Assembly (NCBI RefSeq): GCF_023336735.1
Contig: NZ_JAMBAQ010000011.1
Location: 1-64,000, forward strand
Length of the DNA stretch: 64,000 bases
Origin: Moraxella oculi
GTDB taxonomy: Bacteria > Pseudomonadota > Gammaproteobacteria > Pseudomonadales > Moraxellaceae
Direction: 5' to 3'
Under the pieces are notes generated by a model. It saw only the letters and a program-made list of their open reading frames with translations. It ran no database searches and had not been told where the DNA came from. Positions within the stretch are counted from its first letter, which is position 1. Each line of letters begins with the position of its first letter. Below, piece by piece: positions 32,619 to 41,828 of the stretch. The position numbers and the translations under genes were made by a program.

Positions 32619-33497
32619 ATGGATAAACAGCCGTCTATCATCATCGTTTCGGGTCGTTCGGGATCTGGTAAAACATCAATTTTGAATGTTTTGGAAGATT
32701 TTGGATTTTATGTGATTGACAATTTACCACTGTCGCTTGCTTTTGATGCTGTCAGGCGTTTGGCGATGGATGATCGTATTCATAAGATTGCCCTGGGGAT
32801 TGACAGTCGCTTGCCACAAGCAGATTTGAAAAACTTTCCCGTGTTACACCAAAGTTTGAAAGATGGGTATGGTGAGCAGGCGGTAACGGTGCTGTATGCC
32901 ATCGCTGAAGAGCGCGTGCTGGTGGCTCGCTTTGGATCTACTCGTCGTGTCCATCCTTTGATGGCGACCAATAATAACTTGCCAGATGCCATTCACAGCG
33001 AGATTGCCTTGCTTGAGCCGGTTGCCAATCTTGCGGATATTGAGATTGACACAAGCTTACTTAATGTCCATGAACTCAAAGTCAAAGTGAGAGACTGTCT
33101 GGGACTGGAAAATAAGATTGTCATTAATGTACTGTCTTTTGGCTTTAAATATGGTGTGCCACTGGATTCGGACTTGGTATTTGACATGCGTATTTTGCCC
33201 AACCCCCATTGGCATGAGCACCTGCAATCATCAACAGGGGAAGATGAAATCGTGAAATCTTTTTTTGCAGAATTTGATGAAGTGGCGGAAATGACTGATG
33301 ATTTGATCGCTTATTTGCTTAAATGGTTGCCGCATTTTTCCCATAATAATCGCCATAGCATTACCGTTGCTATCGGATGCACAGGCGGTAAGCACCGCTC
33401 GGTGTATGTTGCCAGCATGGTAGCAAAGGCTTTACTGGCAGGTTTGCCATCGCAATTTAAAGTTCGCATCAAGCACCGTGAGAAACGCCATTGGTAG
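32619..33497 (+). CDS. rapZ: RNase adapter / nucleotide-binding protein RapZ
   Basis: 292 residues. P-loop GRSGSGKTS at 12-20, then LEDFGFYVIDNLPLSLAFD, the switch-like region VLVARFGSTRRVHPL, and the C-terminal domain with LSFGFKYGVPLDSDLVFDMR and IGCTGGKHRSVYVA. In enterics RapZ senses GlcN6P and delivers the sRNA GlmZ to RNase E; it usually sits beside ptsN/hpf, here instead after panC. It is a cytoplasmic protein. The C-terminal basic end (RIKHREKRHW) matches the RNA-binding tail of the family. Confidence 0.94.
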   Translation: MDKQPSIIIVSGRSGSGKTSILNVLEDFGFYVIDNLPLSLAFDAVRRLAMDDRIHKIALGIDSRLPQADLKNFPVLHQSLKDGYGEQAVTVLYAIAEERVLVARFGSTRRVHPLMATNNNLPDAIHSEIALLEPVANLADIEIDTSLLNVHELKVKVRDCLGLENKIVINVLSFGFKYGVPLDSDLVFDMRILPNPHWHEHLQSSTGEDEIVKSFFAEFDEVAEMTDDLIAYLLKWLPHFSHNNRHSITVAIGCTGGKHRSVYVASMVAKALLAGLPSQFKVRIKHREKRHW

Positions 33498-33544
33498 CCT
33501 GCTACTGACTTTTAAATACTTAGAATACAACCAGAGGGTTTGAC

Positions 33545-34051
33545 ATGAGCATTGATTGGTCAAAACAAGACATGAGAGTGTCTCGCACTGAAATCAAAAA
33601 ATCCCACGAACGCCTACAAGCTTTGGCAACACCGTTGGCTAATTTATCAAAAAAGCAGCTGGCACATTTACCTGTCAGTAGTTATTTTTTAGACGAGCTT
33701 GAGCATCTGTCCGAAATAGGCAGTGCTGCGGCGAAAAACCGCCAAATCAAACGGATTGGCAAGCTCATCATTGAAGAAAATCGCCATACTCTAACTCAAG
33801 CATTATTTGAGATGACATTCACCAAAGAGCAGATGGCAAAGATTGAAACTTGGTTTACTCGCCTAAACTTAAATGATGAAAGTACGATAAAGCAGTTCGT
33901 TAAGCAGTTTAAGGTCAGTGAGTTCAATAGTATTTATCAGCTGTTACTATGGATTGAATACGCAAAGCACTTGAATGATGAGGAGCTGCTGGCTGAGAGT
34001 GTGATGGACTTTGAAAGCTATATTAAGGAAGTGGCGATTTTATCTTTGTAA
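33545..34051 (+). CDS. darP: Dual-action ribosomal maturation protein DarP (YjgA, DUF615)
   Basis: 168 residues, all-helical and charged. SRTEIKKSHERLQALATPLA, LPVSSYFLDELEHLSEIGS, AAKNRQIKRIGKLIIEEN are the family blocks. DarP associates with pre-50S particles and helps late 23S rRNA folding near the peptidyl-transferase centre. It begins 48 bases after rapZ and could be the last gene of the pcnB-to-darP run. The start is supported by the conserved N-terminus and an AGAGGGT site. Confidence 0.9.
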   Translation: MSIDWSKQDMRVSRTEIKKSHERLQALATPLANLSKKQLAHLPVSSYFLDELEHLSEIGSAAAKNRQIKRIGKLIIEENRHTLTQALFEMTFTKEQMAKIETWFTRLNLNDESTIKQFVKQFKVSEFNSIYQLLLWIEYAKHLNDEELLAESVMDFESYIKEVAILSL

Positions 34052-34427
34052 CTTATCAGGCCATTGTGATTAAAAATGGGTTGCCTTATAGAATGAGTGT
34101 TTCATATGAAACATTGAGTGCGTTAAGCATCTTTCAATCAAGTTAGCATGACTTAAATACACTAAGTCATCATGATGATTTTTTGAAACTTGTATGATGT
34201 TGCCTGTCTTATGATGACTGGACATGCCAAGCGTTGAGTCGAGTTGGTGTTAGGGTGATTTGATGGGTGAGTTGGAGTGCTGTGATGTTCTTTTTCGTGT
34301 GGCGGTGCTGTCAATGTGGTGTTTGACCGCCGAAAAAACTCAATGATACATACAAGCGACCGTTAAGCACTGTGGTGATTAAAAAGCCTGCTGGCGAATG
34401 GAGCAGGCTTTAACATCATTAATCGGC
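34052..34427. other. Intergenic region between darP and dsbA
   Basis: 376 bases between converging genes. Apart from the dsbA terminator at the right end I see no ORF of conserved look, no promoter pair and no structured RNA. Confidence 0.4.
34383..34411 (-). terminator. dsbA terminator
   Basis: A 10-bp stem AAAGCCTGCT / AGCAGGCTTT with a 9-base loop; read on the minus strand it ends in CTTTTTAAT. Located 17 bases after the dsbA stop. Confidence 0.75.
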
Positions 34428-35051
34428 TTATTTCTTTTCTTCGCGTATTTTATTGATAAGAAAATCAACGACTTCAGTCACTTTTTTGTCTTCGCCATTC
34501 ACCACATACTTGCCATGCACGACCACGGCAGGCACACCTGTTAACTGATAACGCATTGCACCTTTTTTAGAGCGTTCTATCTTGGTGCTGACAGGGAATG
34601 AATTATAAAAATTGTTGAACTTGGCTTTATCTACACCTTGTTCAGCATACCAATTTGCTAAATTTTCTTGGTTGGCGATGATGCTTCTTTGACCATCTTT
34701 ATGTACAGCGTCGAATAAAGCTTGATGAGTTTTATTTTCTAGACCCATCTGTTGAACGGCGTAAAAACCCCGAGCTGTTACTTCCCATACAGGGTTAAGT
34801 GCGGCAGGTGTGCGAAAAAATGCCACATCTTTATCGCGTGTTTTTGCCCATGCTTGCATGTGTGGTTCTAAAGCGTAGCAATGCGGACAGCCGTACCAAA
34901 AAAACTCACGAACAACAATCACATCACCTGCGATATTTTCAGGATTGGCGAGTTTTTGATAATCTTTACCTTCGACAAAATCAGCGGCAAAAGCATGACC
35001 TGCAAAAGCAATCGCTGCGGTTAAGGTGGCAAGTTTTAGGGCGTATTTCAT
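34428..35051 (-). CDS. dsbA: Thiol:disulfide interchange protein DsbA
   Basis: 207 residues from ATG 35051 (AAGGAT upstream). Residues 1-23 are a signal peptide (AFAGHAFAADF). The active site is C55-P-H-C58 in REFFWYGCPHCYALEPHM and the cis-Pro loop is TGVPAVVV near residue 175. DsbA introduces disulfides into exported proteins in the periplasm and is reoxidised by DsbB (15601-16104). It is monocistronic, with its own terminator. In pathogens DsbA is needed for many surface proteins. Confidence 0.96.
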   Translation of the reverse strand: MKYALKLATLTAAIAFAGHAFAADFVEGKDYQKLANPENIAGDVIVVREFFWYGCPHCYALEPHMQAWAKTRDKDVAFFRTPAALNPVWEVTARGFYAVQQMGLENKTHQALFDAVHKDGQRSIIANQENLANWYAEQGVDKAKFNNFYNSFPVSTKIERSKKGAMRYQLTGVPAVVVHGKYVVNGEDKKVTEVVDFLINKIREEKK

Positions 35052-35498
35052 GACAATATCATCCTTAGAAATTTTAGGAAAGTTGCTCAGCAATCGGTAA
35101 AAGTGGTCAATGGTGTAATTTTACCAAACCTTGTAAAGATTTTGAATATTAAAAAAATATGACATAGTTTAACGCATTTTTTACAAAAAGTGGTAACAGA
35201 TTTATTAACCATGCTTTGCAAATTGTGTTAATTTTGCACAACAGGGTCTTTGTGAACATTCGGCTTGGTATTTTTTGGATTGCCATCGTTCGGGCTAAAA
35301 ATTGATGGGTAATTATCAAGGGTAATAAGTAGCAAATTTTGGTTGAAAGTGATAAGATAGTTGACAGTATTAATCGTGAAAATTTTGACAGAAGTTTGAG
35401 TCGGATGCTTCGCCTTATTGCATCATGCCAAATCTTTTTTTTTCGGTCTTACACCATCTTCAAAAATATCAAGTATCCACATCATATTGGAAAAAACC
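35052..35498. other. Divergent intergenic region dsbA / ubiG
   Basis: 447 AT-rich bases. Several TTGACA/TTGAAA-like boxes occur on the plus strand near 35341-35390 but none has a well-placed -10. A T9 run lies at about 35437-35445, before ubiG. No ORF is supported. Confidence 0.4.
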
Positions 35499-36236
35499 AT
35501 GCAAAATACCACAATAAATGCTGATTTTGATGAAATTGGTAAATTTACTCGCCTTGCTGATGAATGGTGGGATAAGCAAGGGGCTTTTAAATCCCTGCAT
35601 GACATCAATCCGCTACGCCTGAATTGGATTGAGGATAAAGTATGTGAGCATTTAGGTTCATCGCTTTTGGGTAAGTCAGTTGTGGATATTGGTTGTGGTG
35701 GGGGTATCTTGGCACATTCAATGGCGGTGCGTGGTGCAACCGTATTGGGTGTGGACTTGGGAGATGAAAATATTAAGGCAGGTGAGATTCACGCTAAGCG
35801 AACCGATATGATGGACCGTGTGTCATTTCGTTCGGTAGCGGCTGAGACGCTTGCCCAAGAGATGCCAGAGAGTTTTGATGTCATAACTTGTATGGAAATG
35901 CTCGAGCATGTGCCCAATCCTTCCGCCATTGTTCAAGCATGTTTTTCTTTATTAAAGCCTGGCGGTGTGTGCGTGATGAGTACAATCAATCGCAATCCAA
36001 AATCTTATCTTTTTGCCATTGTGGGGGCTGAGTATGTGTTGCGTTTGGTTGATAAAGGAACGCATGATTATCACAAATTCATCACACCAGCTGAGCTTGA
36101 CCAGATGGCGATAAGAGCAGGCTTCGATCGTTTTGACATGACTGGGTTGCATTATAATCCAATAACCAAAAATTTTTGGCTGTCAAATCGTAATGTTGAT
36201 GTCAACTACATGATGGCATTTACCAAAAAAGCATGA
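35499..36236 (+). CDS. ubiG: Ubiquinone biosynthesis O-methyltransferase UbiG
   Basis: 245 residues from ATG 35499; the longer frame from 35418 has no conserved start. EIGKFTRLADEWWDKQGAF and LHDINPLRLNWI are UbiG signatures, VVDIGCGGGILAHSMA the SAM-binding motif I, and ITCMEMLEHVPNP motif II. It performs both O-methylations of the ubiquinone ring at the inner membrane. A HAD phosphatase and an SDR gene follow in the order known from Pseudomonas (ubiG-mupP-yciK). Confidence 0.95.
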   Translation: MQNTTINADFDEIGKFTRLADEWWDKQGAFKSLHDINPLRLNWIEDKVCEHLGSSLLGKSVVDIGCGGGILAHSMAVRGATVLGVDLGDENIKAGEIHAKRTDMMDRVSFRSVAAETLAQEMPESFDVITCMEMLEHVPNPSAIVQACFSLLKPGGVCVMSTINRNPKSYLFAIVGAEYVLRLVDKGTHDYHKFITPAELDQMAIRAGFDRFDMTGLHYNPITKNFWLSNRNVDVNYMMAFTKKA

Positions 36237-36245
36237 CAGGGCATC

Positions 36246-36959
36246 ATGATGACAAAGATTAATGCTGTGCTGTTTGATTTAGATGGGACGCTGATTGATA
36301 CTGCTCCTGACTTCATTCGCATCATTCGTTTGATGTGCCAAAAATACAACCTGCCAATACCAAGCGATGCTGACATTCGTGAGCAAGTCTCGGCAGGGGC
36401 GAGGGCGATGGTACGCCTGATATTTGGTGATGAGATGGCACAAGGGATGGATACGAATGAAAAAATGCTGGCTTATCGTCAAGAATTTTTGGCTCTGTAT
36501 GAGCAGGATATCTGTGTGGACAGTCGGCTTTTTGATGGTCTTGATCGTTTGCTGGTAAAGCTTGAAAATCAAGGAGTGCCTTGGGGGATTGTAACTAATA
36601 AGCCACGCCATTTGGCCACGCAATTACTGACTAAGCTTCACCTGAACAATCGTTGTAGCGTGCTGGTTTGCCCTGATGATGTCATTAATACCAAGCCCGA
36701 CCCTGAACCGATGTTTTTGGCAGTTAATCGCCTAAATGCCAGATTTGGCACGAAAATTTTAAATGAAAATTGCATTTATGTGGGTGATCACATTCGTGAT
36801 ATTCAGGCAGGTAATTTGGCAGGCATGACCACAGTGGTTGCCAAATTTGGCTATCTAAGCTGTGCTGACAAAGACAATCTGCACGAATGGGGTGCAGATG
36901 TGCTGATTGATACGCCTGATGAGCTTGCTGATTGGGTGCTGGCAATGCTGGGCGAGTGA
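36246..36959 (+). CDS. mupP: HAD phosphatase, probably MupP (MurNAc-6-P phosphatase) or phosphoglycolate phosphatase
   Basis: 237 residues. The nucleophile motif is LFDLDGTLIDT with Asp11 and Asp13; GIVTNKPRHLATQLL is motif II; VYVGDHIRDIQAGNLAGM is motif IV. By sequence alone it is a Gph-like HAD subfamily IA enzyme. Context favours MupP: in Pseudomonas the gene between ubiG and yciK is MupP, which dephosphorylates MurNAc-6-phosphate in the anabolic cell-wall recycling route. Mpl, another recycling enzyme, is encoded at 14122. The start could be either Met1 or Met2. Confidence 0.85.
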   Translation: MMTKINAVLFDLDGTLIDTAPDFIRIIRLMCQKYNLPIPSDADIREQVSAGARAMVRLIFGDEMAQGMDTNEKMLAYRQEFLALYEQDICVDSRLFDGLDRLLVKLENQGVPWGIVTNKPRHLATQLLTKLHLNNRCSVLVCPDDVINTKPDPEPMFLAVNRLNARFGTKILNENCIYVGDHIRDIQAGNLAGMTTVVAKFGYLSCADKDNLHEWGADVLIDTPDELADWVLAMLGE

Positions 36960-37264
36960 TGAAGGCGTTGCTGCGTTTGTGCATGAAGACAATAACTTGT
37001 CATGCTTGTCTTGATGTGCCACTTTAGCAATTTAAGAATTTGATTAATTTGATGTGGCATGACAAAGCAGCTTTTAGGTTTTGTGTTAGGCGTTACGATG
37101 GCGCGCACTGTCAGACACACCTACAAATAGGCGGTGCTGATGATGTTATCGCCTTAGCACAGGATTTTGTGCTGATTGATGAGATGACTGCCTTGATCCA
37201 CTTGCTTAAAGATTGTACCCAATGGTAAAGACAACCGATTAAATTTGATGAACGAACTTAAACA
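36960..37264 (+). other. Gap between mupP and yciK with one weak ORF
   Basis: 305 bases. The only content is the 58-codon frame at 37052-37228 listed separately; no promoter or terminator is clear. Confidence 0.35.
37052..37228 (+). CDS. Hypothetical small protein (58 residues), weak
   Basis: ATG 37052 gives MWHDKAAFRFCVRRYDGAHC followed by THLQIGGADDVIALAQDFVL and IDEMTALIHLLKD. The composition looks protein-like (amphipathic helices, acidic turns), but there is no ribosome site and I do not know the family. It may be the end of a decayed gene between mupP and yciK. Confidence 0.28.
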   Translation: MWHDKAAFRFCVRRYDGAHCQTHLQIGGADDVIALAQDFVLIDEMTALIHLLKDCTQW

Positions 37265-38026
37265 ATGATGACACTTAACGACATATTAACTTATCAGCCC
37301 ACGCCAAAATGTTTAAAAGATAAAATCATTTTGGTAACAGGGGCGGGCGATGGCATTGGTAAGGTGGCGGCCTTAACCTATGCCAAATGTGGTGCGACTG
37401 TCTTACTGCTTGGTAAAACCCAAAGTAAATTGGAGACAGTCTATGATGAGATTGAGAGCTTGGGCTTGCCAGAGCCTGCGATTTTACCAATGGACTTAGA
37501 AAGGGCCAGTTTTGCTCAGATGAACGAGCTTGCCACTTTGATTGAAAAAGAATTTGGTCGCATAGATGGCGTGCTACACAATGCAGCCATTTTAGGAGCG
37601 CTGACACCGCTTGAAATGTATGATCCCATCACTTTTGAGCAGGTGATGCGTGTTAATGCAACGGCTGTGTTTATGCTGACCCAAGCTCTAATGCCGCTGT
37701 TGCGTATGTCGGTAAGTGGTTCGATAGTCTTTACCAGCAGTGGGGTTGCCAAGCCTCGTGCCTTTTGGGGTGCTTATGCTTTGTCTAAGCAAGCGATTGA
37801 AGGTATGATGACCATCTTTACCCAAGAAACACAAAGTTTGACCACGCTGCGTTTTAACTGCATTAATCCGGGGGCGACTCGAACCAACATGCGAGCCCAT
37901 GCCTTTCCTGGTGAGGACCCAAACACCTTAAAGACACCTGAGCAAATCATGAGTGCCTATGTATGTCTGATGACGGATGCATCAAGTGGTGTTAAGGGGC
38001 AGGTGGTGGATTGTCAGCCGAAATGA
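37265..38026 (+). CDS. yciK: YciK-family short-chain dehydrogenase
   Basis: 253 residues. NAD(P)-binding TGAGDGIGKVAALTYA near residue 24, LHNAAILG (NNAG-like), catalytic Ser in IVFTSSGVA and Y-x-x-x-K in WGAYALSKQAIEG. The C-terminal NCINPGATRTNMRAHAFPGE is characteristic of YciK. Substrate unknown; cytoplasmic. Third gene of the conserved ubiG-mupP-yciK order, after a 300-base gap. Confidence 0.88.
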   Translation: MMTLNDILTYQPTPKCLKDKIILVTGAGDGIGKVAALTYAKCGATVLLLGKTQSKLETVYDEIESLGLPEPAILPMDLERASFAQMNELATLIEKEFGRIDGVLHNAAILGALTPLEMYDPITFEQVMRVNATAVFMLTQALMPLLRMSVSGSIVFTSSGVAKPRAFWGAYALSKQAIEGMMTIFTQETQSLTTLRFNCINPGATRTNMRAHAFPGEDPNTLKTPEQIMSAYVCLMTDASSGVKGQVVDCQPK

Positions 38027-38116
38027 GTATTAATTAGGAGCTGGGTTTAATTTTGCCATATGGTCGAAATTGCAAATAAAATCTTTATTCAGCCTAATCA
38101 ATAATTGGGTGCTTCT

Positions 38117-39430
38117 GTGGAATTATTGCAACACATCATTTTAATTTTAATCTTAATCTTGGTGTCTAGTTTTTTTTCGATTTCTGAGATCGCCTTGGCA
38201 GGTGCAAGGAAGTTGAAACTTAGGCTTTTGTCTGAAAATGGGGACGAGCGTGCTGATAAAATTTTGCATCTACAAGAAAATTCAGCAGAGTTTTTTGCCA
38301 CCAGTCAAATTGGTTTGAACGCTGTTGCCATCTTGGGAGGCTCAATCGGTGAAGTTGCGTTGCGACCTTATTTCATTTCTTTGATTGGGCAGTTTTATCA
38401 AGGCTCTTGGTTAGATAGCATTGCGTTTTTTGTGTCATTTTTTTTGGTAACACTGCTCTTTATCTTATATGCCGACTTGATTCCAAAACGCATTGCAATG
38501 ATTAACCCTGAGAAAATTGCTTTGCTGGTCATCAATCCAGTGTTAACTGTCATTAAGATATTCAAGCCTTTGGCATGGGTCATCAATGCCATTGCCAATC
38601 TGACTTTTAAGCTTTTTAATGTCAATACCACTCGTGAGGATAACATTACTTTTGATGATGTTTCCGCCATTGTAGATGCAGGAGCGCAGGCGGGTGTGGT
38701 ATTACAACAAGAACAACATTTTATCGAAAATGTTTTTGAATTAGAAGAGCGTACCGTGCCATCTTCAATGACTGTGCGTGAGGATGTGGTGTATTTTACT
38801 CTCGGTGAAAGCGAGGAGAGCATTCGCCAAAAAATCGCTGATTATCCTTATTCAAAATTTCTTGTATGTAATGATGGTATTGATGGCGTGATCGGCTATG
38901 TGGATACTAAGGATATTTTGGTACGCATCTTAAACAACCAATCCTTAGTGAATATCCATGAATCCACCATTCGCAATGTGTTGATCATCCCTGATACATT
39001 GACCCTTTCCGAACTTTTAGATAAATTTCGTGCTGGTAAAGAAGACTTGGCGGTTGTTATTAATGAGTACGCTCTTGTGGTGGGTATCATTACTCTGTCT
39101 GACATCATGATGACGGTGATGGGGGATTGGGTTGTGCCCATTGAAGAAGAGCAGCAGATCATCAAAAGAGATGAGCGGTCATGGTTCATTGATGGTAGCA
39201 CTCCGATTGATGATGTCAGACATGCACTGGACTGTGAATTTGAGGACTGGGATCATTATGAGACTTTGGCAGGTTTTATCATGTATCGTTTGCGGAAAAT
39301 CCCAAGACCTGCTGATTTTGTGTTGCACGAAAACCTAAAATTTGAGGTGGTGGATATTGATCATTATAAGATTGATCAGGTGCTTGTTACTCGCCTGCAT
39401 GAAGATGCCACGGATAGAGAGTGGATTTGA
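38117..39430 (+). CDS. CNNM/CorC-type membrane protein with CBS pair (YtfL-like, TlyC family)
   Basis: About 437 residues from GTG 38117 (MELLQHI...); a TTG at 38105 would add four residues, and neither has a strong ribosome site. Residues 1-190 form the DUF21 domain with about four membrane segments (FFSISEIALAGARKLKLRLL, AEFFATSQIGLNAVAILGG). Residues about 205-330 are a CBS pair (VIGYVDTKDILVRIL), and the last 85 residues a CorC/HlyC domain (ETLAGFIMYRLRKIPRPAD). Relatives affect Mg/Co efflux or polyamine homeostasis; older annotations call them hemolysins without good evidence. Stands alone before rpmI. Confidence 0.88.
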   Translation: MELLQHIILILILILVSSFFSISEIALAGARKLKLRLLSENGDERADKILHLQENSAEFFATSQIGLNAVAILGGSIGEVALRPYFISLIGQFYQGSWLDSIAFFVSFFLVTLLFILYADLIPKRIAMINPEKIALLVINPVLTVIKIFKPLAWVINAIANLTFKLFNVNTTREDNITFDDVSAIVDAGAQAGVVLQQEQHFIENVFELEERTVPSSMTVREDVVYFTLGESEESIRQKIADYPYSKFLVCNDGIDGVIGYVDTKDILVRILNNQSLVNIHESTIRNVLIIPDTLTLSELLDKFRAGKEDLAVVINEYALVVGIITLSDIMMTVMGDWVVPIEEEQQIIKRDERSWFIDGSTPIDDVRHALDCEFEDWDHYETLAGFIMYRLRKIPRPADFVLHENLKFEVVDIDHYKIDQVLVTRLHEDATDREWI

Positions 39431-39599
39431 TTGATTAAGTGGGTTGCCTTAGGCATAAATCATGGTCAGTAATCACATAATTCTTGCAATTTATGCTTAG
39501 TAATTTTATAATACCCATCCCACCTTCCGCTTGTTCTGTTTGATACATGGCAAAAAGGTTCGTCAAGTCGTAAGACTTATGATTATTAAAGAGGTTATT

Positions 39600-39791
39600 A
39601 TGAAACTTAAAACCAAACGCGGTGCTGCCAAGCGCTTCAAAAAAACAGCGAACGGCTTTAAGCGTAAACAAGCGTTTAAACGCCACATTTTGACCAAAAA
39701 ATCTCCTAAGCGTATCCGCCAATTGCGTGGTTGCGTGATGGTTCATGTCGCTGATGTTCCATCAATCCGCCGTATGTGCCCATATCTATAA
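39600..39791 (+). CDS. rpmI: 50S ribosomal protein L35
   Basis: 63 residues from ATG 39600 (GAGG at good spacing; a longer frame to the left has no conserved sequence). [39 protein letters not shown] and [16 protein letters not shown] are standard L35. Highly basic. It precedes rplT by 29 bases. infC and thrS, which come before rpmI in many bacteria, are not here; the CNNM gene is. Confidence 0.97.
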   Translation: MKLKTKRGAAKRFKKTANGFKRKQAFKRHILTKKSPKRIRQLRGCVMVHVADVPSIRRMCPYL

Positions 39792-39820
39792 CAGATATTT
39801 TTAAATTTTAGGAGAATAAA

Positions 39821-40177
39821 ATGGCTCGTGTAAAACGTGGTGTACAAGCAAATCGCCGTCACAAAAAAGTCCTAGCCCGTGCAAAAGGCTACTATGGTGC
39901 GCGTTCTCGTGTGTATCGTGTTGCCGTACAAGCGGTGATGAAAGCAGGTCAATACGCATATCGTGACCGCCGCAACAAAAAACGCTCATTCCGCCGCCTA
40001 TGGATTGCTCGTATCAATGCTGGTGCTCGTCTGAATGGTCTTTCTTATAGCCGTCTGATCAATGGCTTGAAAAAGTCAAGCATTGAAATTGATCGTCGCA
40101 TTCTGGCTGATATCGCCATGCATGATGCAGCAGCATTTACTGCCATTTGTGAAAAGGCAAAAGCTGCACTGTCTTAA
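39821..40177 (+). CDS. rplT: 50S ribosomal protein L20
   Basis: 118 residues. [40 protein letters not shown] and [17 protein letters not shown] are diagnostic. AGGAGAATAAA precedes the ATG. L20 assembles early onto 23S rRNA and in enterics represses its own operon by binding the rpmI leader; no such structure could be judged by eye here. A strong terminator follows. Confidence 0.98.
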   Translation: MARVKRGVQANRRHKKVLARAKGYYGARSRVYRVAVQAVMKAGQYAYRDRRNKKRSFRRLWIARINAGARLNGLSYSRLINGLKKSSIEIDRRILADIAMHDAAAFTAICEKAKAALS

Positions 40178-40200
40178 TCCTGTGTGCTAAGACAGCTGAA

Positions 40201-40238
40201 AAATAACCGTAATGCTTGTCCATTGCGGTTATTTTTTT
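40201..40238 (+). terminator. rpmI-rplT terminator
   Basis: A 14-bp stem AAATAACCGTAATG / CATTGCGGTTATTT (one G.T pair), 6-base loop, T-run 40232-40238. Confidence 0.88.
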
Positions 40239-40282
40239 GAACGATGAAGGCAGTTTGAATCACATGATAAAAAGCAAGCAAT

Positions 40283-40309
40283 AAAAAAGGCCTACTCGTT
40301 GAGTAAGCC
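40283..40309 (-). terminator. Porin gene terminator
   Basis: On the minus strand GGCTTACTC / GAGTAGGCC (9 bp with one G.T pair, 3-base loop) followed by six T. It lies 26 bases beyond the porin stop. Confidence 0.8.
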
Positions 40310-40334
40310 GTGTTTTGTCTGAATAAAAAAATAG

Positions 40335-41441
40335 TTAAAAATCGTATCGCAATCCAACTTCCAAGCCAAAACCATTTTGTTCTGAACGAACCAAATCTTT
40401 TACTGTGTTGCCGTTGCCATCTTGTCTGTCTTTATAAGAATAAGATGTCTGATCTAGGTAAGATAGAGAGCCAAATGTGCGTAGACGGATGCCATCATCA
40501 TTTTTTAAGGACTTGATCGCACCGATGCTTGCTTTGGTTTGTTCGCCATCCTTGTGGCCCTCGTAATTATTCGCATGACCGACCTGTGCGTAGAGATTGG
40601 TCGTCTTGTCAAGTGAATACAATCCGCTAACTAACGCTCCTAGCTCTTTGTTGCCACTGTCATAATCGGTTTGTTGAACGATGACGCCAACGGTTAGTTT
40701 TTCATTTGGCTTGTAGCTGACCATGCCACGCAACGCACTAAAATCTCCAGCATGAGTATAGGATATTCCTGCGTCATATTTTGTATCTTCATGCAAAATA
40801 TGACCTGCGATCATATCACGCTCTTGTTTTTTTGTTACACCATCATGAAAGGTGGTAAATTTGCCACCATGATTGTTATCAGAATTTTCATCCATGGCGT
40901 AATGCAGTTTGATTTGTGTTTTGCCATTGTTGAATTTTGGGGAAATGTATTGAATGGTGTTATTCGTGCGTTGACCACCGTAGCTAAATGGTAATCCGCT
41001 GCCAGAAGCATACAGATAGCTTTGATCGACATAATCAATATCATCATCTGGGGTAAAGATTCGACCCACGCGTACAGTACCATAGTCATCATGCTTAAAC
41101 CCTAGGTAAGTGTTACGAGCAGAGAAATTTTTACCCTCGCCGTCATTGTCCAAGAAAATCGAATATTCCAACCGATACTCTAAATCGATGTCTTTTGTCA
41201 ACTTTTCTTCACCAGTCAGACGAACACGAGATCCAGCAGAATTTAAAGAAAGGCGGTCGGATTTGGTATCCGAAATGGTCTGTGTGACGGTGTTATGCTC
41301 TTTGTTATCAATATTATCGTACAACGCAGACAGATAGAGACGACCAGAGATTTGGGGAGCTGCAAAAGTTTCTGTGGTAAGTGTTGCGATGGCAAGTGTG
41401 GCGGTTGCTTTGATGGCGGTATTTAAAACTGAGCGTTTCAT
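40335..41441 (-). CDS. Gram-negative porin (M35-like outer-membrane protein)
   Basis: 368 residues from ATG 41441 (AAGGAATCTGTT upstream). Residues 1-27 are a signal peptide ending ETFAAP. The mature part alternates beta-strands with charged loops: GSRVRLTGEEKLTKDIDLEY, NTYLGFKHDDYGTVRVGRIF (the typical porin strand pair), and ends GLEVGLRYDF with the C-terminal Phe recognised by the Bam machinery. Most likely a trimeric general diffusion porin; size and style resemble the Moraxella M35 porin, an identification from memory only. It sits inverted between rplT and pheS. Confidence 0.88.
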   Translation of the reverse strand: MKRSVLNTAIKATATLAIATLTTETFAAPQISGRLYLSALYDNIDNKEHNTVTQTISDTKSDRLSLNSAGSRVRLTGEEKLTKDIDLEYRLEYSIFLDNDGEGKNFSARNTYLGFKHDDYGTVRVGRIFTPDDDIDYVDQSYLYASGSGLPFSYGGQRTNNTIQYISPKFNNGKTQIKLHYAMDENSDNNHGGKFTTFHDGVTKKQERDMIAGHILHEDTKYDAGISYTHAGDFSALRGMVSYKPNEKLTVGVIVQQTDYDSGNKELGALVSGLYSLDKTTNLYAQVGHANNYEGHKDGEQTKASIGAIKSLKNDDGIRLRTFGSLSYLDQTSYSYKDRQDGNGNTVKDLVRSEQNGFGLEVGLRYDF

Positions 41442-41828
41442 AACAGATTCCTTAAAGGCTGATGTTCCATGTATCATCAAGGTCTTTGTCCTATCAAGAC
41501 ATAATGATGCGACAGCTAAGATTTGCAATCCTGCAATAAATTGCTAAGAATGCAACCCAAATATACAAGAAAAATGCAGAACATGTCAATACTTTTTCAC
41601 TCATGAAAATTTGATGATGTGCAATGCCATAGAAAATGCCGTATGATGGGCATGCAAGCTACCAAGAATGGCTTTTTTATGTAGAGTATTGATGTGTCAT
41701 GGGCATTACTTGAGAGAAAACTGTCAATTATGATGAATCGCTTATTTACATTTGAAAATGAATTATTTACAATAAGTGCTTTATTTTTATTGCTTTTTTT
41801 GATAAGAATTGACATGAGTTGTTGACCT
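41442..41828 (+). other. Region between the porin and pheS, with a Phe-rich leader-like ORF
   Basis: 387 AT-rich bases with divergent promoters expected. ATG 41730 opens a 31-codon frame to TGA 41823-41825, three bases before pheS; it reads MMNRLFTFENELFTISALFL then LLFLIRIDMSC and contains six Phe codons. No attenuator hairpin separates it from pheS. Otherwise nothing supported. Confidence 0.35.

Noticed and set aside
38117-39430. Hemolysin function for the CBS-domain membrane protein
   Set aside because: The hemolysin label of TlyC/CorC-like proteins is historical; domains point to ion or small-molecule transport regulation.
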